Origin: Doris montereyensis
Lineage: Eukaryota > Mollusca > Gastropoda > Nudibranchia > Dorididae
Assembly: GCA_037039925.1 (NCBI GenBank)
Contig: JAXRKP010000646.1
Coordinates: 128,501-192,500, forward strand
Length of the DNA: 64,000 nucleotides
Direction of reading: 5' to 3'
Shown in pieces: positions 26,515 to 40,000 of this stretch. Each line of letters starts with the position of its first letter. The stretch's first letter is position 1. Made by a program: the position numbers and the translations under genes. The notes under the pieces are model-generated. The model did no database searches and had not been told where the DNA came from. It saw only the letters and a program-made list of their open reading frames with translations.

Positions 26515-27095
26515 TTAAATGTATTCTAGTTCTTCTTCTTCTTTTTGTTATTTTTCTTCTTCTTCTTCTCTTTCACAATAGCTGACCAACTCAATTCTTG
26601 AGTATTACTGTCAGCGCGCATATCTTTATTTGATCCAAAAGGGTTAATAAAATTTTGACTTAAAAATGATGTCTTTTTTAAAAAGTCTTCAGTGCTACTG
26701 CTAACTTCCACGGCCTAACTGTACTGGGGTAAAACGAGTGCAGGGGATAATCAATGGTTGAAGAAGGAACCATGTATGTTTGACAGCCTGATATGGTTGT
26801 TCTTGTATAAAGTTTGAGCTGATCTATTGAAATAAACAGTTGGCCGTTTGCAGCTTTAAAGAAAATGTTAATTTTATTTCTGGTTCTATGTTCTTCTAAA
26901 ATGTTTTCGTTTGTTCCTTTCTTTGTCCACGAGACACGTGACATTTTTCTCAAGAACCACATCTCGCTTTCTTGTAGTCTCTCATGTCTCTGTACACTTA
27001 GTATAGGTTATTTCTGATCGCTGACATAAAATCAGATTTATCAGCCCAGTCGAACAAGCAATTTAATTACACATGTATACTCTTTTGGTATGACG
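26515..27095. other. intergenic; possible LINE scrap
   Basis: On the minus strand near 26960-26870 the frame reads MWFLRKMSRVSWTKKGTNEN, like the MWFxRRMLRIxWxxxxTNE motif late in some LINE ORFs. It is short and isolated. A CTT-rich tract lies at 26530-26572. Nothing else was recognised. Confidence 0.4.
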
Positions 27096-27118
27096 ACATA
27101 CATCGCAGTGTTAACCAA

Positions 27119-27190
27119 CCAATAGCGACGCAGAAGCGTCAAAATAACAACCAATGGAAGGAGCGAAATAAATTTTGCAGGAAATTCAAA
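27119..27190 (+). promoter_or_regulatory. candidate cell-cycle promoter: two CCAAT boxes and a CHR-like site
   Basis: CCAAT at 27119-27123 and 27151-27155 are spaced 32 bp start to start. A TTCAAA (reverse of the CHR motif TTTGAA) lies at 27185-27190. Paired CCAAT boxes about 31-33 bp apart plus a CHR is the known arrangement of NF-Y/DREAM-regulated mitotic genes, and kinesin-14 is such a gene. No TATA box. Attribution to the downstream kinesin is inference, because the first exon is unproven. Confidence 0.45.
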
Positions 27191-27214
27191 ACACAGAAGA
27201 GCTTTGCCCAGATC

Positions 27215-27267
27215 ATGGGAGACAGAAATGGACTCGGCGGAAAGAAATACTCAAGCTGTCAATACCA
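27215..27267 (+). CDS. candidate first coding exon of the kinesin-14 gene
   Basis: An ATG at 27215 opens MGDRNGLGGKKYSSCQY and reaches a donor CA|GTAAAG in phase 2. It would join exon 32156 if the acceptor there is CAGAG|G. An alternative ATG at 27228 (MDSAERNTQAVNT) ends in phase 1 and does not fit. No homology supports either. It rests only on position after the CCAAT/CHR cluster. Confidence 0.25.
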
Positions 27268-27659
27268 GTAAAGTAGATACACCCTCACGATATCTAAACC
27301 TAGATAGTAGTCTAGATAAGCATATGGGTGTCTTATACTTTTACAAATATGTCAATAAACTACATAATATAACATATACATGCTGCCAAATCTTTAAAAA
27401 AAACCATTATTGGCCTTTAATTTGTATTGAAAGATGATTTATATGAGAAGGATCAAATGTACTTAGAGTATCGATATGATTAAAATTACAATTGCAAACT
27501 GCAAATACAAAATAAAGTCGACGATGTTCATTGCTCATAGTTCATTGCCGATTCAAGATTTCTTCCGTAAATAGATTTAAAACAAACAGAATTTTAAAGC
27601 AAAGTAATTTGCGAACATGAATACGGTATGAAGTATATCTAAACCTTAATTTAGAAGTA

Positions 27660-27860
27660 GATATGGAGAATCTAGATCTCTAGATCTAGTCTAGATCTTG
27701 ATCTACTGTAGGTAGATATCTATATCTAGACCCAAATCACTGGTAGATCTCCTAGATTCTAGATCTATAAATCTCGATCTAGAATCTAGATCTAGTCTAG
27801 AATCTTTAGATATAGATTCTAGAAGACAATACTTTGAAGTGACTTTTGCTAGCTTCTAGA
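27660..27860. repeat. AGATCT/CTAGA palindrome-rich tract
   Basis: Dense overlapping TAGATCTAGA-type palindromes over about 200 bp. Similar tracts lie near 19.4 and 21.07 kb. Origin unknown. Confidence 0.7.
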
Positions 27861-27879
27861 TCTAGAGGTTCAGGGAGCA

Positions 27880-28370
27880 AAATTCAATAATAAAAAGTGA
27901 ACACGATATTAGCCCAAGAATCAAGAAGAGCACTGGCCCTTTCTTTAGGGTGTATTACAGTTGGCCCGGGAAAGCACAGGCCCTATCCTATATTTTTTAG
28001 GGCCAGACACCTAGGCTTCTTGAATGAAAATTTTCACTTTCCTTAAACTTAAATGGTTTATGACGTGTTTTCACCGTTAAGTTCAAAACAGTTAATGAGT
28101 TGAATAAGATTACAATTTATTTTAACCCAAGAAAAGCACCGGCCTTTTATTTAGGGTGTGTTACGGTTGGCCCGGGAAGTGTGCAGGCCCTATATTTAGG
28201 GCAGCCGTCATTGGCACGGGAAGCGCACAGGCCCTATATTTAGGGCCAGACACCTAGGTTTCTTTAATGGAAATTTCCACTTTCCTTACATGGTTTATGA
28301 TGTAGTTTGACCTTTGAGTTCATAGTTAAACAACAGCCAATGAGATTACAATTTATTTTAAGCTTGTGGC
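27880..28370. repeat. 240-bp direct duplication
   Basis: 27880-28115 and 28118-28370 are diverged direct copies, each with CAGGCCCTATATTTAGGGCC-like palindromes, GGCCAGACACCTAGG and GATTACAATTTATTTTA. The second copy has an extra internal repeat of the CGGGAAGCGCACAGGCCC segment. Confidence 0.85.
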
Positions 28371-28439
28371 TTTCCGGTAGCCTCGTTATCATAAGTGACG
28401 TTTTCCCATTCAAGACATTTCGTGCAAGCCTAAGTTGAT

Positions 28440-29150
28440 TACCCGGCTATCGCTGTTATTGTTAAGTCCTTAGTTTAAGTTTCTCTTGTTGCATTTTACA
28501 ATAACTTCTCAATATGAATTCCTCACTCTTTCAATTTATAGAAAATACATGTTTTATAGGTCTTTTATCATCTATAAATGTGAACTCCTTGCGAGCTTCA
28601 CCCCTTGCACACACTTCTTTTTCATGCAAATGGCTGGGAAACCCCTCACTAAGACGGTCACTTCCAGTAACACCGCAAGCTCTACTTGGGTGGTTAAGCT
28701 AAATATAGATATTATTGGCATTTAACCCAAGTAGAGCTCGCACCGATCTGCTTACGAAATGTGGAGAGAAGTAAATCTAGCCGATTTGGCTTATTAAGCC
28801 CGCTAGGAAACAATACAAAAAATCGTCGTAACTTTCTTGTCACATAATTTTACTCCCCTGCTATGCATATTTCTTAGCACCACATCAAGTAGTATACTAA
28901 AATGTAATGGCATAAGAGGCAGAGAAAAAAATTGAAAATAGCAACATGTTCAATTAGAGTAAGTTCTCTCAACTACCGCCTCTATCTTGCCCCATTATTT
29001 CGTGAAGCAATATTATCAATCAATAATCACCATGAAGGCGAGATTGTAAACACTGACATTGCTATGTGTGAGCGAGTGTGAAGTCATAAAACAAATAGAT
29101 TTATAAATAGTCAGAGATAGGGATGGAGGTTTGGTGTGTAGGAGGAACTA
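28440..29150. other. presumed intronic sequence, no feature recognised
   Basis: A short inverted pair, CAAGCTCTACTTGGGT (about 28676) and ACCCAAGTAGAGCTCG (about 28725), may form a hairpin of about 14 bp stem. Otherwise nothing recognised. Confidence 0.4.
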
Positions 29151-29159
29151 AGGGTGAAC

Positions 29160-31960
29160 ACTTTTGGAAACAATGTCAGATCCCTCGTTGGTTTGATTTT
29201 TGTTGGCTCTTTATATATTTTTCTTTCTTTGTCAGCTCCCATTCTACCTTCCAGTTTATGGGTTTTAGATGCCCGAAATGATCTTTCTCCAGGCTGCCCT
29301 GTCCTGACATTTTCTGTTTCCTTCCATGAAAGTTACATTTCTGTGCGTTAATGCCTTTTTTATATCTTCTTCCCACTTTCTCCGAGGTCTACCTTTTGGT
29401 CTTTTACCTTGAGTTTTAGCACTGGATTTAGCTATTTTGTTGTCATTCACTCTGTTAACATACCCAAACCATCTCAATTGATTCATTTCTATTTTAGTTT
29501 TTATGCTGTCTGCTTTGGTTTGATCTCTTATTGTTGTGTTTCTGATTTTGTCTCTTTTAGTTTTCCCTACTTCTCTTCTTAGATATTATATTTCATTTCG
29601 GCTGCCTGTACTCTACTGTATTCCCTACTGTCTAAGGTCCAGGTTTCACTGCCATATAGGAGAGTAGAACAATAAACTCTGTTGTATACCTGCCATTTTG
29701 GTTTTTGTTGACAATTCATGTTTACCTACAAATGCCTTTCCTAGATGGTTATATATTGCACTTGCCTTTTTGGATTCTCTGGCTGATTTCTTCTCTTAGT
29801 TTTCCCTCTGCTTTGAACTTGTTCTAAATTCTCCCTGCCTAATTACAAAATTTGTGGTTTAGCTTCCCTAGTTATTAGCAATGTTTTGGTTTTCTTTGCA
29901 TTTACCCTCATTCCTCTTTTATTTAATTCTTTATTCATTATGTTGATATTCGACTGGAGGTCCCTTTCTGATTTTCCAAACAAAACTAAATCATCAGCAA
30001 ATGAAAGCATTGATACATTTTTAGGTTTGAGCTTCCACATACCTACATTAAATTTCTTCATTTTTGAGGATGCCTTGCGACTGAATCCATACATGTGATA
30101 AACAAAAGAGGACTTAGGACATAACCTTGTCTTACTCCTATATCTACATCAAATTCTTCAGATACATTTCCAGCTACTCTCACTGCACAAGTTGGTTTAT
30201 TGTAAAAACTTTTCCTCGCTTCTATTAAATTTTGCTCTACATTGTGCCATAGTTCGTCCCTCCTCACAGTGTCAAATGCCTTTTCTAAGTCAATAAAACA
30301 CAGGTGCAATGTTTCTCTCAAGGAATTTTTCCATTTTTTTGTCTAATTGTAAATATGTGGTCTTGTACACTTCTTCCTGGTCTAAATCCACTCTGGTGTT
30401 CTTCAATCTGATCCTCTACTCTTTTCCTGTCTCATTTCCAGAAAAAGCTCTTCATTGTTCCCCAGAACAACTTTTGATTTCCTTGATGGCTTTCTTGAAG
30501 CCTTTGTCCAAACTCTTCCCACTGTTCCTGTTTTGCTCTCCTAACTTCCTCTTTGGCGTTTGTAAGTATTTCTTCCAGGCATCCTTCTTTCTTTGATCTT
30601 GGTCTTGACATTCTCATTCCACCATGCTATTTTTTTCCTATCTCCTTTAATTTGTTTCCTACCACAGACCTCTTAGTACAACTGAGGAGTGTTTCTTTAT
30701 ATATTTGCCACTTTTCTTCTATTGTGCTTTCCTTCACATCCATCTGCCTTTTACTGATAGATCTTTTTATCCTGGATTGGTATATATCTGTTTTACTGTT
30801 GGTTTATTTAGTTTTTCTATTTTGAGTTTAGTAACTTTCTTCTGTTTCCTTTTCTGTTTGTTTTCTTCAGTTAATAATCTCATTTTGGCTATCACTAGGT
30901 GATGATCACTAAATATTTCTGCTCCTCTGTTTACTCTTGCATCCATTGTACTGTAAAAAAGGGAGCTGCTAACTATTATATTATAGTTTATGATTGACTT
31001 TTCACATCGTCTTCATTTACTCTTGTATATTTGTGGATATCTTTATGAGGAAAAAATGTGTTAGCTATTTTCATGTTATTCTTTATTCAAAAATCTATTA
31101 GTCTCTCCATAATTTAGAGAAGTTGTTGTCTCTCCTTCTTTACAGATTACTCCTCCTAATGTTTCTACAATTTTGCCTGCTCTAGCGTTTAAATCTCCTA
31201 AAACCATTAATTCCTGTTTGAGTTTGAGATTCTCTGCAACTATTTGTAAATCATTTTCGAAGATATTTTTTTCTTCTTTGGTGGCATCTTCGTTTGGCCC
31301 ATAAACTATTAATAATTTAATTTCTCTTCCTTTTGGTTTAATATTTACCTCTAATAGCCGTTGGCTTATAAATTTCCAACTTTCTAGGAGCATTTTTTGC
31401 CTTTTATGTATTAGGAGGCCCCTACTCCTGCTCTAGCTCTATCTTTGACATCTACTCCTGAGAAGATTAAAATATGATTTCGTCCTACATTTTCTATTCC
31501 TTGTCCTTTTTTCTTTGTTTCTGTAATGGCCAAAATTGAAAATGTCTACTTTGAATTTTTCCAACTCTTTTCCATTAATTGCCCTAACATTCCATGTTCC
31601 AAAAATCACAGTCCGTGTTCTTTTCCAGAGTCGTCTTCGAAAGTTCAAGCCGGGTATATCATTGTATATATTTCTTTGAATCTGTTTGGTTTTGGATAAG
31701 CAGGGGATTGGCCCACTGTACCCTAGGTAGATGGTGGGGCTGCCACCTTGAGGCCCTCTACCGGGCCTTGTTATTTTCTGTCAAGGTTTACTCCCTTAGC
31801 CTTCGGTTGCTCAAAACCAGCCCACAAGGCAGCAGGTTATTTTCTGTCAGGATTAACTCCCTTTGCCTTTGGTCAACCAAGACCCGCCTGCAAGGCAGCA
31901 GGAGACTCATGGAGGGCGGGACCACCTAATCTCCGTACAGGTGCTCACCTGTCCACTGCC
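29160..31960 (-). mobile_element. EN-RT LINE, near full length but frameshifted (LINE-B)
   Basis: On the minus strand: a 5' UTR with a direct repeat (31767-31903); endonuclease start VIFGTWNVRAINGKELEKF near 31610 and ELMVLGDLNARAGK near 31200; RT segments [57 protein letters not shown] with an intact FADD box; and C-terminal LRWFGYVNRVNDNKIAK and GKRPKGRPRRKWEEDIKKA, AAWRKII. Several single-base frame breaks. Truncated relatives are at 39.06, 57.19 and 61.43-63.1 kb, all also on the minus strand. It probably lies in kinesin intron 1. Confidence 0.88.
31767..31903. repeat. two-copy direct repeat in the LINE 5' region
   Basis: Two copies of about 68 bp of GTTATTTTCTGTCARGRTTA ending CAAGGCAGCAGG. 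Tandem 5' UTR units are common in LINEs. Confidence 0.8.
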
Positions 31961-31966
31961 CGGGTT

Positions 31967-32026
<60 letters not shown>
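31967..32026. repeat. (TA)n microsatellite
   Basis: About 60 bp of TA with two TG interruptions, directly at the 5' edge of the LINE. Confidence 0.95.
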
Positions 32027-32155
32027 TTCCATTATCAGTGATATCTGAAGTGCTCGTTTCAAATACATGTTTCATTGTCTTACTTATTTATATCTCTGTT
32101 TTATTTTATTATAATAGCTTCTGAAATTTCAATATTTATTCGGATTTTGTTCCAG

Positions 32156-32230
32156 AGGCCACCTTTATCTGCCTGCAATGGTAGTAGGTTACCACAACCA
32201 GGACGGAAGAGAACTCGGAGTTCAGAGGAG
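32156..32230 (+). CDS. KIFC1: kinesin-14 exon, N-terminal tail
   Basis: Acceptor TGTTCCAG, donor GAGGAG|GTAATT. It encodes [20 protein letters not shown] then RSSEE. It resembles the KRPL...GSRLKRR basic tail of KIFC1. Phase 0 at the end. Confidence 0.7.
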
Positions 32231-34009
32231 GTAATTAAGTTTTTATTTCATTTCACCTTGCAAGTTGTCAGTGACAACGACGGTAGTGAGGTTGTGCTTT
32301 GGCACAAGTAGCTTTATCTACTGATGCAAGAATGAAAGTATTTTTAGTATTATGGGAAGTCCGGTTTCTGAAAATTTATGGTTTGGTTGATTTTTACAAT
32401 TCTTTGGGGTGAGGGAAACAGCTAATAAAATAGTCATACACAAGGAACTCATCCCCAGTTTAAAAAATCTTTCATTCCCGGAGCTTTTATCATGCTGTCG
32501 TCAGTCATATGTGGTAAAAATTGGTTCCAAAGATCTTGGTCGTAATTTGTTTAAAATTCACTCTGTTACCTGCGGTTCCCCAAGATCCAACCTTTAATTT
32601 TGGCAGACGTTAAATGTACCACAGCCAGAATGGGAGGTAAAATTAAATCCTTTGAGAAATGAAGAAAATACAAAAGAAAATGGTGGAAACCTTTAGGGAT
32701 ACATCACAACTCAGGGAAGTAAACTTCCAGGGGAGAGAGATAAAGAGACAAAGAGAGGAAATAGGCACACACAACGTGAAATAAACAGACACAGGAAAGA
32801 AAGACAGACACGGTTGAAGGAGAGAGAAATAAACAGACACACATAGAAATAGAGAGGGGGAAAGAGACAGACAGGCTATTTATAATAGATATTTGCATGT
32901 ATAACCTTGTATTGCTCTAAATTTGGCCATCAATTATGACATAGAAATATAAAAAGAAAGGAAGAACAATTTTTTTCACTTTTGTTCTTCTGCCTCTTGA
33001 AAATCACAGGTTACCAACCCTGAAAAAAAATGTCGGGTTGAACTTAAAGCAACTGTTAAGCCAGGTCTTCCAAAAACAAAATCGACTGCCACCTTGAAAG
33101 GGCAAGTCTCTGGCATTCTCAATGGGAGGAGAGTTACTTAATTCATCGGCAGTCACAAGGACAAGCAGATTGCCACCGAAATCAAAATCCAGCGTACCTC
33201 CTTTCACAAGACCAAGTAAGGCTTCCTTTACCAACTTTCAAATTTGCCTGGGTTTATTTTTCATATTCCATCATTTTCATTATTTTTTTCATTTCCATGT
33301 GTGTGTAATTGTAAAACTAGATAAAGCAGTACCAATGCAATTGTATCTCCTTAAAGTGCGGGGTGTCTTAATTTTCTGTGTTTATCCATATTCATATGTT
33401 AAAATTTAGTTGAGTGGAGCAAGCTTTGCCTTTATCTGTATACAAGCATGCCCGTAAATAGTGATGGATTATGATTTCTCTTTATCATGAAGCTTGAACT
33501 TTGGCTGTGGTTAACTCAGAAACCACTATCAGTTACAGGTGATATCAAGTATATTTATTAGATCAAATTAGTACTGAAGTTATGCAGGCTTTTTATTGTA
33601 AGGACCGGAAATTGAGAAATTAGATCTAGTAACAATTAAATGTTCTTTTTAGATCTCAGGCAAAACAATCTTTTTCCAATCAATTAAAATACTGATTTCC
33701 TTCAAGAGCTTATTCGCTAAGAACATAAAGCAGGCTATTTAAAATCTACATGCAAAATATGGAGGTTGTGGATGCAGTGGTTCCTGAGTTATAAGTGGTC
33801 AAAGTTAGAGACGTTAGCTTTATATAGATAGTTTATAAGATGAATTGGAGATAAATGAGATTTTGTTATATAATAGAAACATTTTTCTTTCTTTTCTTTT
33901 TTGACACAGTGTTTATCTTCCTTCTCTGTTGCTCCCCCCCCCCCCATCCCCATCTTCTCTCACTGTCTCTCTCTCTTTCTCTCTCTTTCTCCTCTCTCTC
34001 TCTCTCTCC

Positions 34010-34094
<85 letters not shown>

Positions 34095-37000
34095 TTCTTC
34101 CTCCTTTTCCCCCCTGCAGCTTTAGAGCACAAAATAATTCTCATTGTATTGTCGTCTCTAAAATCAGAACCAGCTGGGGCTGTGCCCATACCTAAGCCAA
34201 CTGTTGTGCCAGGCCAAAACACAGGCATAAGCAATGGAGGTAGGCTACATATTCGGTTAACGGTACAATCGTTGGAGAATGAATGAACTTTGATTTATTT
34301 TATTTCCTGTTGCAGGGTTGCCAAGCATCCTGCATTTTGCGGGATAGTCCCGCATTATCAGCGTCCATCCCGCATACACGTCGCCTGTCCCACAAATCTG
34401 ACTTCCTCAACTGTTACAACTTTTAGCGAAAACCCCTACTGTACAACTAACGTTGTCATAATAATATTATTGTAACAATGCATCGTACACCGAGGTACCT
34501 GTACAACACTAGACTCACAATGTATACCTGCTGTACTGTTATTAATAATTAGAAAGTAAACTGTATTATAGGAGTATTGCCTTATTGTAAAAAAGACGGC
34601 ACCATCATTCACCTGTATGTCTTAGCGTCTCTCTCTCTCTCTTTCAAGAACTAATTTATAATATACACAACATTGCGATCGGTGCATACGCATATACTAT
34701 GTAGCATTGTGTTTTGGATATGCGACCCTCAATAGTATTAATAATATTTTATGAGACTAATGCCATAGTAATATTCCATGTGGGCCTTCTACTACCACTA
34801 CGCTGTATGATGATTGGTTATCGCATTCGATAACCGGTATTACTAGATTTGAGTGCTATTCGCATACTCTTGGTAAAAACTTAAGAGTTTCGGCCATGAA
34901 TGAAAGGGAAGTTTCAGCAATTTCAGTAAGTAAGGAAGTAAAGTTCCTCTCAGGACATTGCGACCCATGGTGCCGGGGCTAAAGCTAACTTCTCATGGAC
35001 AGGCTACTACTGCTAGTCTGACGAGATCTTAACTCCCATGCTAGTGATTGTACCTATTTGCACCTGTGTCGAGGGGGAAGTGCGTGTTTTGTACATTCCC
35101 AGGGAACTCAACATTGAAACTAGCTTTGCTAGGATTCGAACCCCAGATCTCATGATCCCAAGTCTGACAGCCTAACCACTCAGCCATTGACCCCTCACTT
35201 CCCAGATTTGTGCTTATCTTATAATTGACATTGACTCCCTCAAACCAATCATGACCATAAAGGGAGATTACACCGATGTTTTATGCAGGTCGATCGTTTA
35301 GTCAAGATCCCTTGAACATCGACTCACCGGCATTTCCTTGTATTGAAGCAAATGACTTGCCCTTGCTTTCAATGGAATCCATCACCAGCCCTTCTGAAGG
35401 CTTACAAATCAGCTACAAATGTCGTTCTGCCAAGCACAGATTGTAGGCCAAAAGTTTTTATTTTATTTTATTTAAAAACTGAGAGGACACTTCAGTAAAG
35501 ACTGTGATATAATTATAGTGAAGACTCGCTACCTACTGCTAGCCATATAACTTTCTCCTTCAGTTTATACTGTAATTAATCTTTGGACATTGGAGGTGTG
35601 GCTGAATCAAGAATCATGGCTTATAAGAAGTATATGCTTTATTACATATTGGTGCTTTGAGCAATCTGAATTAGAGACTAGATTGCTTGTTATTCATATT
35701 GATTTTGTGTCCTGGTATGTCCCAGCTACTTCTAAAACTGAAATCCAGAGAAAAATCTAGAAATTTATATTTAAATTAATACAAAGGTTAATATAATGAC
35801 AGCAAGGTGTGGGAATGAGAGAATAACCCATTCTGTGCACATGTTTATGAATTTATGAAATACATCGGTCAGTCTCACTGTCCCTCATTTCACCTCCCAG
35901 TGTTCCTCATTTTGACTTTTCAAACTTGGCAACCCTGCTGTGGGCTTTTATCATTAATTTCCTACTCTCATTCAGATGGGTGGTTGCTGAGTTGTTCTGA
36001 CAAGTCCTGCATTCACATGTAGGATGGATGATTTTAAAGATGAAGATGGAGTCCTTCCACATAAACGCAGGCCGACTGACTACTTTATTTATCCCCCAGC
36101 AGATGTTTCAGAGCTTGTAAAGTGTGCTAGAAAATATGTTAACACATTATGTCTGAGTGGCAAGGTGTCGTCATCTCAGCCTCAAGGTTGTGGGTTCATG
36201 CCCCGACTAGTTAAAATGTTTTGAGGGTTATTTTTCCAAATAAAACTACCCCTTGGTCCAGGTCGTGGGTGCCGCTATTCCGGTTCAAACCGGAATTCGC
36301 TTGACAGATTCTGTCAAAAAAAAATCTCGGTTTGGCGATGTTCTCAAATAGTCAAAATCTCCGTTACACCTAGAAAGAGACAACTGTATGTACGTATTTT
36401 AGTGTTTTTGGAGTCACTTATACAGAAAACATGACATTAATACAATTACATTGTGCAATAGGTTATGCCTATGTTGCGCGTTTGGGAGCATTTTCATGTT
36501 TGACAAAATTGAAAGTTTGAAGTTCAGGTTTCAGTGACCTTGGGTGCTGGCACCCATGGTCCAGGTAGGTGGACCAACACCTTGTCCCATCAGAGGTGGA
36601 CGATTAAGCGGTCCCATGTGCAAATCACAATACTCTGGTCATGTTAATGTTCCCTTGGCTGTTTACAAGGCGGTTCGGGTATAAATTGAACTTCTGCCAA
36701 ACCCCCAAGATTACCTTAGTTGTGGACGTGGGTAATATCAAATCAAACAAAGAATTGAAAAATATGTCTGAACTCAGCTTATGCAGAGAGAAGCTTCTCC
36801 AATTGCAATTTTCTTTTCTGATAGAAGAAGCCTCAATGGAGAATACTTGAAGACATTAGTGATTTTGTGTTACAATTTTGATGGGGGGAGGGGGGGATAA
36901 TAGGCTAGGCCCTCAGCCTCAGAGGGCTACAGTATAATAACACTGCATGTTTGTGTCGGTTAGCAGGCATGACACGACACAGCATAGTTCGTGCTGTCAG

Positions 37001-40000
37001 TCTTCACCCGTCCTACAATTATAATAGTAGGAGTTAGGCAGGTCACGTAGGCTGAGGCTAGATCCACAATATTGATCGTTTTTATGCACCCTCCCACTCC
37101 CCGCATGCCTAGGCCTAAGCCCTTTCCTTTCGCTCTTAATTCTTACTGAGACGAAGCATACTCTTCTCACAACAATAACAATCAAACGAAACAAAACCAT
37201 TGTACTTGCATAGATCTATCATGCATCCTCCCAAACAGTCCTGTTCCCCATATTTTGACAAGTGTAATTGCGTACAAAAATGAATAAAAACGCCTCAAGT
37301 TCGGGTGAAATCTCCTGAGCACGGTTTACATCAACCGCACCTTGTGATCAGCTATTTCTCACGGGGTCCTGATGATCTTAAGTGGGTTTCAGTTCCATTG
37401 TGGGTTTCAAAGAATTGAATCCATGCATTGCGTTATGAAACTTTCATATTCTTTGAATTTAGCTTGGAGTATATTATTCATTGTGCTTTCCTGTTATACT
37501 CTCTGTAATCGAGTGTGCATGTTGACTTATAGTTTATATAACATTTTGACAGCTACATTTTGGTTCTTTCTTCTTCATGTATGCCAGGTCTGTTGCAGAC
37601 ATCGGCGATCCTTCCTCTCCACTTCTCCCTGTGCTCTGTAGCTCTCAAGAAGTCTGTATCACTTTGTCTACCCCATGTTGTCCAAGCATTAGTTTGAATT
37701 TTGATTTGATTTACCCACATCCACAACTAAGGTGATCTCAGGGTTTTTGGTACGATTTTCCTGAATTGCCCTGTAAACAGCCACTGGATCTTTAACGTAC
37801 ACAGAGTGTTGTGATCTGCACACAGAACCTCCTTTTATCGTCCATCTCTGATGGGACTAAGTGTCGATCCACCTACCTGAACCAGAAGGATAGATTTTGA
37901 TTTTGCTCCAAGAAAAATTTAGAGAATTTTTTACGGGGTTCAAACCCACGACCTTTTGGTTGAGAGGCCGATATCTTGCCTTTGGATTTTCGAGTCCCCT
38001 AGTTAGTTTGGAGAAACAGTAACATAAATAACATCATCAAGAGAAAACAAATATTTTTCAAGTACATTTCTTGTTGTGAATATTTCATTTGTCTGATCAG
38101 GTAGCAAAAAGTCCCGCCCCGGATGGGACCTGAAAGGCCGTCTGCAGGACATGGAGGAGCACATGCGCAGACAAACCAAGGACAGCTCTACTCTCCACTC
38201 CCAGCTGTCTCAGTACAATGAAAGGATAGCCCTTCTGGAAACACAGAATGAAAAGCTGAACGGTGACGTGAAGGAGAAGGAGATGGCGAGTGACACAGCC
38301 CTGAAGGACATCCAAGACCTGACCTCACAGTTGAGGTACGCCTCATGATCTGGGTTTGGGAGATTTTCTTCTTTTTTGTTATTTTCTTCTTCTCATAATT
38401 GGAACTTTGCAACTGAAATCAAACAATAAATGTTCTATTAAATTTTGCCCTTCGTCTATTCATATTATGTAAAACAAAAAAACATTGTTCTTTATCGTCT
38501 CTGTAACTGCACGGAAGCAGAAACTATTTTGGGGCTGTTGAAAAATCGAATAGTTTTTTTACAATCTTTGCTCTTTTTCAAATGCATTTTGCAGGAAAGC
38601 AGAAGAACATTTTTGTTGCAAGAAAAAGTCGTTGGAGAGAGAGATTGAGGACCTGAAAGATCAAAAATCCTCACTAGACAGACAGAAGGCTTCAGTTGAA
38701 ATGGAATTGGACTGTGCGAGGAAGGAGAAGGCTTCTTTAAAATGTACACTGACTGAGCTGATAGCTGCGCAGGCCAGCATTAAGGCAGAGCTTGAGAGTG
38801 TAAAGGTACGATGTGATGTAGAGACGCACCTAGACTGTAAAAGGCAGGCCTACCACCCATGCTGCTTTTGGCAGAAACATTTCGCTAAAATCTGAGGCTT
38901 TTCCACTTTCGCTTTAACCTATTGCGCTTTATTGTCTCTCACAGTTCGTAATTCAAGTCAGTCATCTATCTTTTTGTCATGGTGCCATCTCAATGGGCCA
39001 TAATATGCCAGATTATTGACTTTTTAGCGACAATTTACAAGAATAAGCAATTTCTTTCTTTCTTTATCAGTTCCCATGTTTACCTTTAAATGCCTTTCCT
39101 AGATGATTATAAATAGTCGTTGCCTTTTGGATTTTATGGCTGATTTCTTTTTTAGTTTTCCTCTGAGTCAATCATTACTCCTAGGTTATTGTAGTTTTAA
39201 AATTGTCCTAATTTCTTTCTGCCCAGTTTAAGGTTTTGTGTTTTAGCTTCCCTAGTTGCAGCATTGTTTTGGATTTCTTTGCATTGACTTTCATTCCTCT
39301 TTTTATTAAGTTCATTATTGAACATGTTAATACTATATTGAAGGTCATTTTGATTTTCCCAATAGAGCTAAATCACCAGCAAATGAAAGGGTTGATACAT
39401 TTACTGGTTTGAGTTTCCATGTACCTATATATTTCTTATTTTATTTTAGGATGCCTTTGCAACTGAATCCATAAATGTTATATATACAAAAGAGGGCTTT
39501 GTATACAGCCCTGTCTAACTCCTATATCTACTTCAAATTCTTCAGATAAATTTCCAACTACTCTCACAAAGGAAGCGAAAGTATTTGAACTGTTTTCCCC
39601 TTTGCTTAGTACAGGGCAAAGATCAGACTTCTAGTCTGAGGGGTAATGGGATATGCTGGTAGGTCCTTCTTTCCTTTCACTCTCTCACAACTCTTTCATC
39701 TTACTGTTTCGTCTTAATGCATCTTGAGATCACTGCATCTGGTGGATGAAAAGCAAGCAAACTATCATGTATTTAGCCGTAAATATAATTTCTTAAACTG
39801 TTTCAGATCTTATTTGACACAGCTCAAAGAGATATACAATCAAAAGCCCAAACCATCACAGATCAAACAGCTACGATCAATGAGAACTATGTACAAATTG
39901 AAATGTTACAACAGAAGGACCGCAACCATGAGACTGAAAGGAGAAAACTTCACAACACAATTCAAGAGTTAAAGGTCTGTCTTTTCTTCTTTTGGGGAAA

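Noticed and set aside
27215..27437. An independent small gene at 27.2 kb
   Set aside because: Open stretch of about 75 codons with no similarity. The donor-like GTAAAG and promoter motifs make a first kinesin exon more plausible, though unproven.
31076..31393. A host endonuclease gene (GDLNARAG motif)
   Set aside because: Part of the LINE-B ORF; the RT and C-terminal parts follow in order on the same strand.
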